Notes: generated by a model from the sequence alone, not told the origin. Shown: positions 9,643-20,168, counted from the first letter of the stretch. The stretch is 56,466 nucleotides of DNA from Butyrivibrio sp. (GCA_017996845.1 JAGOGF010000005.1:1-56466), one strand, 5' to 3'. Numbers and translations are program-made.

Positions 9643-9674
9643 GGGCGGGAAGGATAATCCCGCCCCGTTCTTTT
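9643..9674 (+). terminator. Intercistronic stem-loop (attenuator or mRNA stabiliser)
   Basis: GGGCGGGA and TCCCGCCC form a perfect 8-bp GC-rich stem around a 7-base loop, followed by CGTTCTTTT. The weak T-tract suggests partial termination or 3'-end protection. That would give more binding protein than ATPase and permease, a common arrangement in ABC operons. Confidence 0.7.
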
Positions 9675-9708
9675 GGAGACAGACTTGAAAAAGAAGGAGG
9701 GAATAAAA

Positions 9709-11310
9709 TTGGCAAAAAATCTGCTGGAAATGAAGCATATTACCAAAACATTCCCGGGAGTAAAGGCACTGGATGATGTCAACTTCGTCGTAAGTGAAGG
9801 AGAAATCCATGCACTGGTCGGTGAAAACGGAGCAGGGAAAAGCACACTGATGAATGTTTTAAGCGGAGTGTATCCTTTTGGATCCTATGAGGGAGACATC
9901 ATTTATGATGGTCAGGAATGCAAATTTGCAGACATCCGGGACAGTGAAAAAAAGGGGATTGTAATTATTCATCAGGAACTTGCTTTAATTCCGTATATGA
10001 CAATTGGTGAAAATATGTTTCTTGGCAATGAGAGAGGAAACAGCGCAGCAATTGACTGGGATGAGACCTACGGACTTGCCGATCAGTATTTGAAACAGGT
10101 AGGGCTGAAGGAATCTTCCAGAACTTTGGTAAAGAATATCGGAACCGGGAAACAGCAGATGGTGGAAATTGCCAAAGCCCTTGCCAAAAAAGCAAAGCTG
10201 CTCATACTCGATGAACCAACGTCATCCCTGAATGAAGAGGATTCCAAAGCACTTCTGGATCTTCTGCTTCAGTTTAAAAAGGATGGAATGACATCTATTA
10301 TTATTTCACACAAGATTAATGAAATATCTTATGTGGCGGATACGATTACGATTCTGCGTGATGGTGCAACGATTGAGTCGCTCAGTAAAGGAATAGATGA
10401 TATTTCGGATGGACGGATCATCAGAGGAATGGTAGGACGTGAACTGACAGACAGGTTCCCCAAACGAACAGAGAAAAAAATCGGGGATGTCAGTCTGGAA
10501 GTAAAAAACTGGACATGTTATCACCCTGTTTATTCAGATAGAAAAGTGGTGGACAATGTTTCCTTTAAGGTGAGAAAAGGGGAAGTTGTAGGAATTGCGG
10601 GACTGATGGGTGCCGGACGTACGGAACTGATGATGAGTATCTTCGGAAAATCCTATGGAAGTAATATTTCCGGTGAACTATATATAAATGGCAGTAAAGT
10701 CGAACTGAAAACAGTCAGCGATGCAATTGCACATAAGCTGGCATATGTGACTGAAGACAGAAAAGGCAATGGACTTATTCTGTCCAATCCGATTACAGTC
10801 AATACAACACTTGCCAATCTGGAAGGAGTCAGCAATCGGTTTAAGGTAATCGACCACAGTCTGGAAGAAAATGTTTCAAAACAGTATGTGGAGAAACTCA
10901 GGACAAAATGTCCGTCAGTCATGCAGAAAGTAGGGAATCTGTCCGGCGGAAATCAGCAGAAGATTCTTCTTGCAAAGTGGATGTTCGCCAATCCTGAGGT
11001 ACTGATACTGGATGAGCCGACAAGAGGAATTGATGTTGGTGCGAAATATGAAATTTACTGTATTATCAATAATCTGGTTGCAGAAGGAAAGTCGGTAATC
11101 ATGGTATCGTCAGAATTACCGGAAGTACTGGGGATGAGTGACCGGATCTATATTATGAATGATGGGAGAATGGTCGGTGAAGTCAGTGCGGAAGAAGCTT
11201 CGCAGGAACTGATCATGTCCAGGATACTGCTGACAAAGAACAGTCAGAACCCGGATAAGGAAATGACAGAGACAGCAGATACTCATGAAACGGAGGAGAT
11301 GAAAATATGA
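9709..11310 (+). CDS. mmsA: Multiple-monosaccharide ABC transporter ATP-binding protein
   Basis: 533 aa from a TTG at 9709, 7 bases after AAGGAGGG; upstream in-frame TTG codons would put this ribosome site inside the gene. Two fused ABC domains are present. The first has Walker [10 protein letters not shown], a degenerate signature GTGKQQM and [10 protein letters not shown]. The second has a relaxed Walker [10 protein letters not shown], signature LSGGNQQ and [13 protein letters not shown]. This asymmetric pattern is typical of the CUT2 family (MglA/RbsA/GguA). It overlaps the permease start by 4 bases (ATGA). Confidence 0.95.
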   Translation: MAKNLLEMKHITKTFPGVKALDDVNFVVSEGEIHALVGENGAGKSTLMNVLSGVYPFGSYEGDIIYDGQECKFADIRDSEKKGIVIIHQELALIPYMTIGENMFLGNERGNSAAIDWDETYGLADQYLKQVGLKESSRTLVKNIGTGKQQMVEIAKALAKKAKLLILDEPTSSLNEEDSKALLDLLLQFKKDGMTSIIISHKINEISYVADTITILRDGATIESLSKGIDDISDGRIIRGMVGRELTDRFPKRTEKKIGDVSLEVKNWTCYHPVYSDRKVVDNVSFKVRKGEVVGIAGLMGAGRTELMMSIFGKSYGSNISGELYINGSKVELKTVSDAIAHKLAYVTEDRKGNGLILSNPITVNTTLANLEGVSNRFKVIDHSLEENVSKQYVEKLRTKCPSVMQKVGNLSGGNQQKILLAKWMFANPEVLILDEPTRGIDVGAKYEIYCIINNLVAEGKSVIMVSSELPEVLGMSDRIYIMNDGRMVGEVSAEEASQELIMSRILLTKNSQNPDKEMTETADTHETEEMKI

Positions 11311-12458
11311 GTCTGAAAAGTTCACTTACAAAATATGTAATGGCTTTTGCTACTGTTGCTGTTATTATTTTCTTTACCATAGCAACAGGAGGGAAACTTC
11401 TGTATGCGCAGAATGTAAATAACCTCATTGCACAGAATGCATATGTTTTTATTCTGGCAACGGGTATGCTGATGTGTATTCTGACAGGAGGTAACATTGA
11501 TCTTTCAGTGGGGTCTATTGTATGCCTTGTCGGTGCAGTCGGAGCAACGCTGATGGTCAATCAGAAAGTACCGATTCCGGTAGCAATTGTTGTAATGCTG
11601 CTGACTGGTCTGCTGATTGGTGTCTGGCAGGGATTTCTGATTGCTTATCTGAAAGTTCCGCCTTTTATTACAACGCTTGCCGGAATGCTGACTTGGAGAG
11701 GCCTTTCCAATGTTGTATTGCAAGGGCTTACCATTGCTCCTATGCCGGATAAATTTCTCAATATGTTCAACAGTTATGTCCCTGATTTTTCTGGCAGCAG
11801 CAAAATCAATTATACCTGTATAATTGTAGGAATCCTTGTCTGTGTCGGAATTGCAGTTATGAAGATTCGAACCAGAATAATGAAGAAGCAGAAAGGATAT
11901 GAAAATGATCCACTGATAGGTGATGTGGTAAAAACTTTAATCCTTTGCGCCATCGTTCTGTTTTTTATGATCAAACTGGCCTATTACAAAGGATTACCGG
12001 TTATCCTGATCTGGGTTGTTGTAATTGTCAGCATTTATGCTTATCTGACATCCAAAACAACGATTGGAAGGCATTTGTATGCAGTCGGTGGAAATGAGAA
12101 AGCAACCAGACTGTCAGGAATCAATACCAAGCGCGTATATTTCTTTGCTTATGTTAATATGGCATTTCTTTCTGCAGTAACAGCACTTGTTGTCATGGCA
12201 AGACTGAATTCTGCAAATCCTACAGCCGGAACCAATTATGAAATGGATGCTATCGGATCCTGCTTCATTGGTGGTGCATCTGCATATGGCGGAATCGGAA
12301 CGGTTGGCGGTGTTATGATCGGAGCAGTACTGATGGGTGTTCTGAACCTGGGCATGTCGATCATGGGTGTAGATGCCAACTGGCAGAAAGTTGTAAAGGG
12401 AAGTGTACTTCTTGCAGCAGTAATATTTGATGTTTTATCCAAAAAGAAAGAAAACTGA
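11307..12458 (+). CDS. mmsB: Multiple-monosaccharide ABC transporter permease
   Basis: 383 aa, about ten hydrophobic segments. It carries the CUT2 permease (BPD_transp_2) signature [20 protein letters not shown] near residue 60 and the conserved [15 protein letters not shown] loop near 258. ATGA coupling to the ATPase gene implies fixed stoichiometry. The operon ends at the bidirectional terminator at 12493. Confidence 0.95.
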   Translation: MSLKSSLTKYVMAFATVAVIIFFTIATGGKLLYAQNVNNLIAQNAYVFILATGMLMCILTGGNIDLSVGSIVCLVGAVGATLMVNQKVPIPVAIVVMLLTGLLIGVWQGFLIAYLKVPPFITTLAGMLTWRGLSNVVLQGLTIAPMPDKFLNMFNSYVPDFSGSSKINYTCIIVGILVCVGIAVMKIRTRIMKKQKGYENDPLIGDVVKTLILCAIVLFFMIKLAYYKGLPVILIWVVVIVSIYAYLTSKTTIGRHLYAVGGNEKATRLSGINTKRVYFFAYVNMAFLSAVTALVVMARLNSANPTAGTNYEMDAIGSCFIGGASAYGGIGTVGGVMIGAVLMGVLNLGMSIMGVDANWQKVVKGSVLLAAVIFDVLSKKKEN

Positions 12459-12492
12459 GCTGATTTAAAGAATTAAATAAGATAACATAAAG

Positions 12493-12530
12493 AAAGAGCA
12501 TGCAACAAGAAATTAAAGCATGCTCTTTTT
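12493..12530. terminator. Bidirectional intrinsic terminator
   Basis: AAAGAGCATGC and GCATGCTCTTT are perfect inverted arms around a 14-base loop, with T on the right and A on the left. It serves the permease gene (+) and the chemoreceptor gene (-). Confidence 0.85.
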
Positions 12531-12544
12531 GTGATTTGAAACAG

Positions 12545-14233
12545 TTAAACGGTAAACTTTCCGACCGTATCCTTCAGTTTCTGTGCTTTCTCCTGACTGC
12601 TCGTAGAATGTGATTCAACTTCTTCCGCAATCTGCGCGATTTTGGTAACCTGGGATGCAACATCCTGTGTCCCTGTTGCGCCCTGCGTCATCGCCTGTGA
12701 AACATCTTCAATGGTACGCATGATGCCTTCAATGGTAGCAGTCAGTTCCTGTGAGGTAGCACTGATTTCACTTACCAGTTCATCCACAAAACCGGCATCT
12801 TTTCCATACGCTTCTCCTACATTTACAAAACTGTTATAATCACCGATTACAGTCTTGTCCATAAATTCAATCAGGCTGGTGGTACCCTGTGAAAGATCCC
12901 GTACTGCATCGACTACATCTTTGGTAATCTTCTGAATCTCCGTTACCGTTGACTTCGAATTGTCAGCAAGGCTTCCGATTTCGCTGGCAACAACCGCAAA
13001 GCCTTTACCTGAGTCACCGGCTCTGGCAGCTTCAATGGAGGCATTCAGGGCAAGCAGATTGGTCTGATTTGATATCTCCATGATACTGTTGGACAAGTGA
13101 TTGATTTCTTCAATTGCTTCGGAGCGTTTGATTGCAAGTTCCAGTTTTTGTTTGGAGTCTTCATAGGTTCCGACTGCAACACTTCTGGAATTGGTAGCAC
13201 TGTATTTGAGCTCGGAAGCTCTTTTGCTGATATCATTAACCATATTGGCGCCAGCTGCGGCTCTTTCTGCAAGAGAAGAAACAGCTTCCACAAGTTCTGT
13301 GGAAGAACTGCTGATCTGCTGTGCAGAAGCTGAGGTTTCTTCCATGCTGGCAGACAGTTCTTCTGTTGTGGCAGAGGAATCACTCAGGTCGCCGCTCAGA
13401 GATGTCATCTGATCTTTTACAAATACGGAACTTTCCATTACGGCATCCGCATTCTGATTGACTTCAGAAATGATCTCCCTGAGATTTTGCAGAAACCGAT
13501 TCAGCGCACTAGCCATATCGCCCATTTCATCTTTGCTTGTTACATCAATCGTCTTGGTCAGATCGCCTCCGTTTGCAGCCAGAATCGTAAGTTCATCCTG
13601 AAATTTTTTCAGAGGCTTCATGATTGCGCGCAGAAGTACAGTGCCCATAAAGATTCCGATTCCGATTGCAATTGTGGAAGTGATGATCAGAATATAGAGG
13701 GATTGTAGATATTGTATGTCACCTGCTTTACTTGCATTCTGAATATTCAGATTTTCACTGTCCACACGGTCCTGTGCGTATTTGGACAATGCGTCATAGA
13801 GTGGTTTCATATCGCCCATCATCAGTTTGATGGCACCATCAGAATCCAGATTGCGGCTCATCGTTATGAACTGTGTGTGTAAAGTTTTATATTTTTCCCA
13901 TTTGGCAATTGCCTCGTCAATGCCGGGATCTTCTTCGGATTTGATTGTCTGCAGTTTTTCATCAACCAGCTTCTGATAGTTGTCCATCTGTGTTTCTGCA
14001 TCAGTCATATCTTTATCCGTTGTTAAAACAATGTGTTTGAACTCCGTACTTCTGTAACGTGCAACATCAAAATTTAAGTCCTGCGCACTGTTCAGGTCTG
14101 GGATCAACTCTGCTGCAATTACCGTAGACTGCTGGTTTACCAGATTCAGCATAAATACGGAAAACACACTGATACCGATCATAATCAGAAACAGGATCCC
14201 CAGTGTGGCCAATAACCTCTTTTTTATACTCAT
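12545..14233 (-). CDS. Methyl-accepting chemotaxis protein (four-helix-bundle sensor)
   Basis: 562 aa. TM1 (about 8-32), a helical 4HB_MCP-type ligand domain to about 185, TM2 (about 186-208), HAMP (about 209-262), and a signalling domain with the hairpin tip [21 protein letters not shown] and [22 protein letters not shown] ribosome site. It lies beside a monosaccharide transporter, so it may sense the same sugars through a binding protein (inference). No methylation pentapeptide was checked. Confidence 0.93.
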   Translation of the reverse strand: MSIKKRLLATLGILFLIMIGISVFSVFMLNLVNQQSTVIAAELIPDLNSAQDLNFDVARYRSTEFKHIVLTTDKDMTDAETQMDNYQKLVDEKLQTIKSEEDPGIDEAIAKWEKYKTLHTQFITMSRNLDSDGAIKLMMGDMKPLYDALSKYAQDRVDSENLNIQNASKAGDIQYLQSLYILIITSTIAIGIGIFMGTVLLRAIMKPLKKFQDELTILAANGGDLTKTIDVTSKDEMGDMASALNRFLQNLREIISEVNQNADAVMESSVFVKDQMTSLSGDLSDSSATTEELSASMEETSASAQQISSSSTELVEAVSSLAERAAAGANMVNDISKRASELKYSATNSRSVAVGTYEDSKQKLELAIKRSEAIEEINHLSNSIMEISNQTNLLALNASIEAARAGDSGKGFAVVASEIGSLADNSKSTVTEIQKITKDVVDAVRDLSQGTTSLIEFMDKTVIGDYNSFVNVGEAYGKDAGFVDELVSEISATSQELTATIEGIMRTIEDVSQAMTQGATGTQDVASQVTKIAQIAEEVESHSTSSQEKAQKLKDTVGKFTV

Positions 14234-14505
14234 TTCCGATGCCCTCCTATTGTTTTCTGCTACTATCTATCCCCGAATCTTTCTATAAAAAAATATAAAA
14301 AAAGTGTTAACCCGAACCCCTGTACAAATATTGTTAAATCCACAAAAGAATAACAATGGTAAGGGAACGATGTAACACTACTGAATATAGAATATCATGC
14401 TTTCAGCGCTGCTTCAAGAAAAAAATATATACTGGAAAAAATACAATAATAGACTGTTTTAAATAATATATTTAAAGATAGAAATTGGATAAAAGAGAAA
14501 CAAAA

Positions 14506-14534
14506 GTCAAATCCTGATTTTGGTATGTTATAAT
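14506..14534 (+). promoter_or_regulatory. Candidate extended -10 promoter in the 435-base gap before the flavoprotein pair
   Basis: TG-T-TATAAT (14526-14534) is an extended -10; the -35 (GTCAAA) is poor. This is the best promoter signal in the otherwise AT-rich gap 14234-14668. I see no gene in that gap. Confidence 0.4.
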
Positions 14535-14564
14535 AATTCTGATCTGTTTTTTGAATATGCAGCT

Positions 14565-14591
14565 GTTTGCGATGATAAACATGTTGCAAAC
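14565..14591. promoter_or_regulatory. Inverted repeat, candidate operator in the leader of the flavoprotein operon
   Basis: GTTTGC-N15-GCAAAC, perfect 6-bp arms, lies about 30 bases downstream of the predicted transcription start and 78 bases before the ATG. No T-run follows, so an operator is more likely than a terminator. The binding protein is unknown. Confidence 0.35.
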
Positions 14592-14668
14592 GAGAGCTCC
14601 GGACTTCATATAATGGAGGAAGAACAGAATAGCGGGGATGTGATCTGAGAACCTGAGGGGGAATCAGT

Positions 14669-16513
14669 ATGGGATATGATGCAATCATTATTGGCGGAGG
14701 GTTATCAGGACTAACAGCAGCGAGTCTTTTGGCTAAACGGCATCTGAAAGTAGCGGTGATCGATAAAGGGTATAACCCGGGAGGATCCTGTGGGATCTTT
14801 AAGCGCGGTTCCGTAACTTTTGATGTGGGGGCTGCCATGTTATATGGTTTTGGTGAAAAAGGTTTTAATGCGCATCGTTTTGTTTTCAATTGTCTGGAAG
14901 AACCGATTGATGTGATTCAGCATGATCTGTTGTATTGTGTGAATTATGCGGGAAAACGGATCCCATTCTGGAATGATGTAGATAAATTTGCTGATGAACT
15001 GGCAGCTGTTTTTCCGGCGGAAAAAAGCAATATACATCTTTTTTACCATGATATGCAGAAAATATATCAGCATGTTATGGTTGAAAACCCAAGTTATACA
15101 ACTGCCGATGAAACAGATCAGAAGGCTGCGTTCAGGAGTATGTGCAGACATCCGGTCTCATATGCATTATTTTTGCATGATCTGTTTATTAACGCAGAAA
15201 CATTGCTGCAAAAATATTTCAAAGATCCCGAGATCTTTCATTTTTTTGACAAACTGACATCGACGTATTGTTATGCGACGGTAAAAGAAGCACCTGCGAT
15301 ACTGGCTGCAGTGATGTTTGTGGATAACCATGTGGGAGGCAGTTACTATCCGGCAGGGTCTACGCTCTTTCTGCCGGGCAAGCTTGAAAAAGTAATAGAA
15401 GAAAATGAAGGGGACATGCTTCTGGAACAGGAAGTGACATCTCTGATCTATGAAAATGGAAAACCTTCAGGGGTACAGATGCAAGACGGAGCGATCATAA
15501 AAGCGCCTTATATCATTTATTCCGGTACAGTTTGGAATTTGTATGGTAAGCTCATACCTTCTTCCTGCACGAGTGCTGCAAAAAGAGAGTGGGCAAAGCA
15601 GATGAAGCCGACTTATCCCAGTGTGATACTCTATGCAGTTGTTGATAGAAACATTATTCCGGAAGATACGGCATCGATCGAAATGCTGGTCGGCAATCCG
15701 GATCGGCTGGATGAAAGTGAAGTTACAGCATATATACTCAGTATGGATGACAGAACCTTATGTGCAGAAGATGAGCATACAGTGGTAGCCATAGGACCAA
15801 CGTTTCAGGTGTGGAATGCGGCTGATTCCCCAAAATATGCGGAAATGAAGAACAAGGAGCAGAAAAGACTGATCGCAGTTCTGGAAAAAAGATTTCCGGG
15901 ATTTGCACAGTCGATTCGTTATGCAGAAATGGCAACACCTGAAACAATCGAAAGATACACCATGAAAAACGGAGGGGCAGTTGCAGGACCGAAGCAGATG
16001 ATGGGACAGCATCTGTTTCACAGGCTTCATACCAGAACGGAATGGGATAATCTTTTTTGCTGTGGAGAATCCACGGTGATGGGAACAGGAACGCCTACTG
16101 TAACAACATCAGGCCTTACAGCTGCAAATGTGTTGCTCAAAAAAATCGGGTTGGAACCATATAATTATCATAGCAATATGACCAACTATGTCAAAATTAT
16201 TGACAAGCCATTCACAAAAGATCAGTTATATGCTGCATATTCAGGTCATGAGAAAGAGATCATGCAGCAGGCCATGCGCTGCCGCCTTTGTGAGCATCCG
16301 GCCTGTACAGGTGGGAAAGGTGCAGATATTCGGGGAATACTGCGTCGTGTCGCAGTCGGAAATTTTGCAGGAGCCAGAAAATGCTGGCTGCGATCTCCGG
16401 TTGACCAGGACCTGCTTGCATACTATGAGCAAAAGTGTATCTATGCCGCAGCAGAAAAAAATGTAATTCCGATCAGGAAAATTATTTTCTATCTTGCGGA
16501 GGGCTCTGTATGA
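14669..16513 (+). CDS. Phytoene-desaturase-like FAD oxidoreductase with C-terminal Cys-rich extension
   Basis: 614 aa. N-terminal dinucleotide-binding motif IIIGGGLSGLTAASLL (6-21) and the COG1233 arrangement of CrtI/CrtISO-like amine-oxidase-fold flavoproteins up to about residue 500, including a C-terminal FAD contact (CCGESTVMGTGTPTVTTSG). Residues 530-614 are extra. They contain CRLCEHPAC (Cys538, 541, 546) and a following ADIRGILRRVAVGNFAGA that resembles the Fe-S module at the N-terminus of GltD and dihydropyrimidine dehydrogenase, but the expected fourth Cys is Lys550. No carotenoid biosynthesis gene is nearby, so carotenoid work is doubtful. Its stop overlaps the next flavoprotein start (ATGA). 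Substrate unknown. Confidence 0.8.
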   Translation: MGYDAIIIGGGLSGLTAASLLAKRHLKVAVIDKGYNPGGSCGIFKRGSVTFDVGAAMLYGFGEKGFNAHRFVFNCLEEPIDVIQHDLLYCVNYAGKRIPFWNDVDKFADELAAVFPAEKSNIHLFYHDMQKIYQHVMVENPSYTTADETDQKAAFRSMCRHPVSYALFLHDLFINAETLLQKYFKDPEIFHFFDKLTSTYCYATVKEAPAILAAVMFVDNHVGGSYYPAGSTLFLPGKLEKVIEENEGDMLLEQEVTSLIYENGKPSGVQMQDGAIIKAPYIIYSGTVWNLYGKLIPSSCTSAAKREWAKQMKPTYPSVILYAVVDRNIIPEDTASIEMLVGNPDRLDESEVTAYILSMDDRTLCAEDEHTVVAIGPTFQVWNAADSPKYAEMKNKEQKRLIAVLEKRFPGFAQSIRYAEMATPETIERYTMKNGGAVAGPKQMMGQHLFHRLHTRTEWDNLFCCGESTVMGTGTPTVTTSGLTAANVLLKKIGLEPYNYHSNMTNYVKIIDKPFTKDQLYAAYSGHEKEIMQQAMRCRLCEHPACTGGKGADIRGILRRVAVGNFAGARKCWLRSPVDQDLLAYYEQKCIYAAAEKNVIPIRKIIFYLAEGSV

Positions 16514-18102
16514 AAACGGAATATGACGTGGTCATTGCGGGAGGAGGAATTGCCGGACTTACCTGTGCAGCCTATCTGTGCCGCAGCGGGATACGTACCC
16601 TTCTGGCAGAAAAAAATGAAAAAACAGGCGGACTGGTAAATACATTCTGGTGCGAGGGGTTTGCATTTGACGGTGGGATTCGTGCATTTGAAAATTCCGG
16701 AATACTGCTTCCCATGTTGAAAGATCTTGGTATTGATATTACATTTCAAAATAATCCTGTGGAAATCGGAATAGCAGAAAAAAGAATCCGTTTTGAATCA
16801 TTACGGAATCTTTCAGATTATGCGGCTGTGCTCACAGACCTTTTTCCGGAAAATGCAGCGGAAATTGTGCAGATCATCAAGGAAATAAATCGGGTTCTCG
16901 GTTACATGGAAGTGTTATATGGTATTGACAATCCGCTATTTCTATCAGAAAGGGAAATGCATGATCCAGTGTATCTGCGCAAAACAATCTTTCCGTGGCT
17001 GTTTCGATATCAGAAGACGATTGGCAGGATCGAACGTCTGAATGAGCCGGTGGATCAATATTTGCGTCATTTTACTGATAATGCGGCATTGATTGATATG
17101 ATCACGCAGCATTTTTTTAAGAATACACCTACATTTTTTGCACTCAGTTATTTTGGCCTGTATCTGGATTATCTTTATCCGGTTGGAGGTACAGGAACAC
17201 TGGCGGATAAGCTTGCTGATTATATTTGCGAAAGAGCAGGGGAGATTATAACAGATACTGCCGTTCTGAAAATATATCCGAAAAAAAGAGAAATTGTTCT
17301 TTCAAATGATACCGTTATTTGCTATAAAAAACTGATTTGGGCAGCCGATCAGAAAATGTTCTGTAAAGCTGTACAGCCACCTTATTCACAAAAGTTTCGG
17401 AGACAGTGCCGGATTACGGAGATGGCGCAGGGAGCAGAATCCATTCTGTCTCTTTTCATCGGAAGCGATCTGAGCAGGGAATTTTTTGAAAACCATTGCG
17501 GCACGCATACTTTTTATACACCATCCAAGGAAGGGCTTGCAACAATGCCGGACTGGAAGCAAAGCGCAGCGGAAGGAAAAACAGAAGCGCTTCTGGTATG
17601 GCTCGGTAATTATCTGGAAAGGACAACATATGAGATTTCCTGTCCATCCTTGTGTGATCCTGGGCTTGCGCCGGTTGGCAAGACAGGAGTGATCATCAGC
17701 ACTTTGATGGATTATGCATTGGTTAAGGTATTTTCTGATGCCGGAGAATATGAAACATACAAAAACTATTGTAAAGATAAAATCATACAGATTCTGGAAA
17801 ATACAATTTTACCGGAATTTGCAAAAAGTGTAAGGTTTTCCGTGTGCGCTACGCCGATGACACTTGCTGCAAAAAGTGGGAATGCAAACGGAACAATTAC
17901 AGGATGGTCTTTTTCAAACAGCATAATGCCTTCTGAAAAGCATTTTCGCAAAATTCAGGAATCAGTAAGGACACCTATAAAAGATATAATGCAGTGTGGA
18001 CAGTGGACTTTCAGCCCGGGCGGATTGCCCGTCTGTATTCTGACAGGCAGACTTGCTGCAAAAAAGGCGGAAAAGGAGCTGAAACAACGCTATAAATCAT
18101 AG
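16510..18102 (+). CDS. Second phytoene-desaturase-like FAD oxidoreductase
   Basis: 530 aa from the ATG at 16510, which overlaps the previous stop by 4 bases and has a GGAGGG site. FAD-binding motif VVIAGGGIAGLTCAAYL (7-23) with the following E-K-N motif and GG. A typical C-terminal segment, QCGQWTFSPGGLPVCILTGR, closes the FAD site. It lacks the Cys-rich tail of its partner. The tight coupling suggests the two act on the same substrate or as a complex. It converges with the diguanylate cyclase gene 22 bases further on. Family call sure, reaction unknown. Confidence 0.8.
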   Translation: MKTEYDVVIAGGGIAGLTCAAYLCRSGIRTLLAEKNEKTGGLVNTFWCEGFAFDGGIRAFENSGILLPMLKDLGIDITFQNNPVEIGIAEKRIRFESLRNLSDYAAVLTDLFPENAAEIVQIIKEINRVLGYMEVLYGIDNPLFLSEREMHDPVYLRKTIFPWLFRYQKTIGRIERLNEPVDQYLRHFTDNAALIDMITQHFFKNTPTFFALSYFGLYLDYLYPVGGTGTLADKLADYICERAGEIITDTAVLKIYPKKREIVLSNDTVICYKKLIWAADQKMFCKAVQPPYSQKFRRQCRITEMAQGAESILSLFIGSDLSREFFENHCGTHTFYTPSKEGLATMPDWKQSAAEGKTEALLVWLGNYLERTTYEISCPSLCDPGLAPVGKTGVIISTLMDYALVKVFSDAGEYETYKNYCKDKIIQILENTILPEFAKSVRFSVCATPMTLAAKSGNANGTITGWSFSNSIMPSEKHFRKIQESVRTPIKDIMQCGQWTFSPGGLPVCILTGRLAAKKAEKELKQRYKS

Positions 18103-18123
18103 AAAAAAGTGTTATTTGCTCAT

Positions 18124-19152
18124 TCAGATTTGTTTCTTTTCTTCATACATATGTAAATCGGCCTGTTCAAGCAAATGATCAATATTCTGTGAGCCTGATC
18201 GAAGCGCATAGCCTGAACTGATCGCAACATGAAAAGTATATTCCTGATCATTATTGATTGCCTGCTTGATTTTTTCACACAGACATTTGGCATAGTTCTC
18301 ATTTTCACAGGAAAAAATAATAAGGAACTCATCGCCGCCAAAACGAAATGCGTATTCTGCAGCAGAGATGCTTTTTCTGATACAGCTGGCCACGAATGCC
18401 AGTACAGAGTCACCGGTCTGGTGACCATACTGATCATTTATTTTTTTGAATTGATTCAGATCGATGATAATTGCTGCATAGTCACGCGTTTCTTTTTGAT
18501 AGCGGCCTTCCAGAGCAAGGAGTGTCTTCTGGATGGTTCTGCGGTTGTACAGACCGGTCAATTCATCTTTTTCCGACAAATCAAGGATTTGTCTGTTAAT
18601 TCGGATATTTTTGTTTTTGACAGCGCTGACAAGAACTACATTTAGTACGGCAGTGATCAGATATGCCAAAAGAATATTGAAAACCTGCATGGTTTGGGCG
18701 GTGTCTTTCCAGGTTGAAAACCAGTTTATGATCAGACCAAGCAAGAGCAGAGAATACGAGAAAATCATAATTTTGTGGATTTTATTATAATAGGTCAGGG
18801 TAATAATTGTCAGAAAAAGAATTGAAAGATAAGGCGTACAGCCAAGCAGCCCCTGAAAGGTAAACCAGCTGATGGGAGTATAGACAAAGCATAAGATCAG
18901 CATCGGGAGTGCACAGGCAGTATCAATGGATATTTTATCTCTGGACAGCAAAAAAGTGGTGATGCCGGTACAAAGGATGATACTGAGAAATACCCCTGCC
19001 AGCAGATACAAAGATAGGGATGCCATTGCAATGACACCGATCATACAGGAAATAATGCATGAGATAAACATTCTGACCGGAACACTGTTTTGCATAATGG
19101 AGCTGTCATAATATTTGGAGGTTGTATGGTTATGGTCCTGTGCTGTTTTCAA
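18124..19152 (-). CDS. Membrane-bound diguanylate cyclase (GGDEF)
   Basis: 342 aa from a TTG at 19152 with GAGGT six bases upstream. Five to six membrane helices (about 28-178) precede a GGDEF domain (about 190-342) with an intact RFGGDEF at 270-276 and the upstream DLNQFKKINDQYGH motif. It should therefore be able to make c-di-GMP. An RxxD inhibitory site is not visible at the usual place before GGDEF. No recognisable soluble sensor domain is present; the membrane part may be the sensor. Convergent with the flavoprotein pair. Confidence 0.88.
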   Translation of the reverse strand: MKTAQDHNHTTSKYYDSSIMQNSVPVRMFISCIISCMIGVIAMASLSLYLLAGVFLSIILCTGITTFLLSRDKISIDTACALPMLILCFVYTPISWFTFQGLLGCTPYLSILFLTIITLTYYNKIHKIMIFSYSLLLLGLIINWFSTWKDTAQTMQVFNILLAYLITAVLNVVLVSAVKNKNIRINRQILDLSEKDELTGLYNRRTIQKTLLALEGRYQKETRDYAAIIIDLNQFKKINDQYGHQTGDSVLAFVASCIRKSISAAEYAFRFGGDEFLIIFSCENENYAKCLCEKIKQAINNDQEYTFHVAISSGYALRSGSQNIDHLLEQADLHMYEEKKQI

Positions 19153-19289
19153 ATGAATACCTCATAAAATTTAAACAGAAAAAGCAAAATGTAATGCAGG
19201 AAATTTACTATATTGTACCACAAACAGGGAAAATTATCCTGATACAAATAAGATACCGGCGCAGGTTGCATATGATCAGAATATATTTT

Positions 19290-20168
19290 TTATCTTTTAC
19301 GGTATTCCCGCGGTGCGCTTCCTGTAATTTCCTTGAAATGCTTGTTGAAATTGGACAAGTTGTTAAAACCGCAGTTATAGCAGATGGCAGATATATCGTC
19401 TGTCGTTTCGGTCAGCGCCGTACAGGCAGCTTTGATGCGCAGATGAGTCAGAAATTCAATTGCACTGCATCCGACTGCCTTTTTGAAAATATTCATGAAG
19501 TGACTGGAACTGATGGAACATTCCGCGGCAAGTTCTTCAATTGTAATGGAATCCATATAGCGAAAAGTCATATGCTCCAGTGCAGGACGGATCAGTGCAG
19601 AGTAACTGATATCACCTTTTGGAATGGAAGAGAGGTTATCATTTTTTTCAAAATACCAGTATAGCTGCAGCAGGAGACTTTTTAATAAAAGGTCATCATA
19701 GGAATTATTTTTCTGTGCACAACTGATGATCTTCTCTGTAACAGAACGAATAATCAGATAATCCGGATGGCTGGTATTATATCTGGTGTTGACGTGCAGC
19801 TGGCCATTGATCAATGGGCGGATGCAATCATTACTGCTGCGATCATTGCTGGCAAGTCCAAGCATATTGGCATGGAATACAAAGGCAATATAATACAGGC
19901 TGTTGCCAGAGGAAGGATAAGCAGCGTGCAGCATATTTGGTGTCATCATGATGATGTCTCCCGTATGTACACTGAAATGATCATCTCCACAGATAAAATC
20001 TCCTTTTCCCCGGGTGACATAATCTATTTCAAATTCATTATGCCAGTGCATGGGAACGCTTGGAAAAGAATCTGGGATGTTACATTCATAGATACTGTAA
20101 GGGATCAGGGAGGAACTGTGCTGGCGTTGTTCTTTATTGTCAATGGATGCAATTATTTTTTCATTCAT
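19290..20168 (-). CDS. AraC-family transcriptional regulator with cupin sensor domain
   Basis: 292 aa. The N-terminal cupin (about 30-150) carries HWHNEFEIDYVTRG, the usual small-molecule pocket. C-terminal AraC double HTH (about 190-290) ends in a standard GFNNLSNFNKHFKEITGSAPREYRKR-type signature. Start ATG after ACGGAGATC. It is divergent from the GH31 glycosidase gene, 262 bases away, and is its probable regulator, responding to a sugar (inference). Confidence 0.9.
   Translation of the reverse strand: MNEKIIASIDNKEQRQHSSSLIPYSIYECNIPDSFPSVPMHWHNEFEIDYVTRGKGDFICGDDHFSVHTGDIIMMTPNMLHAAYPSSGNSLYYIAFVFHANMLGLASNDRSSNDCIRPLINGQLHVNTRYNTSHPDYLIIRSVTEKIISCAQKNNSYDDLLLKSLLLQLYWYFEKNDNLSSIPKGDISYSALIRPALEHMTFRYMDSITIEELAAECSISSSHFMNIFKKAVGCSAIEFLTHLRIKAACTALTETTDDISAICYNCGFNNLSNFNKHFKEITGSAPREYRKR

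Noticed and set aside
14669..18102. Carotenoid biosynthesis cluster
   Set aside because: No phytoene synthase or prenyl-synthase gene is present in the window, and the first protein has an extra Fe-S-like tail.
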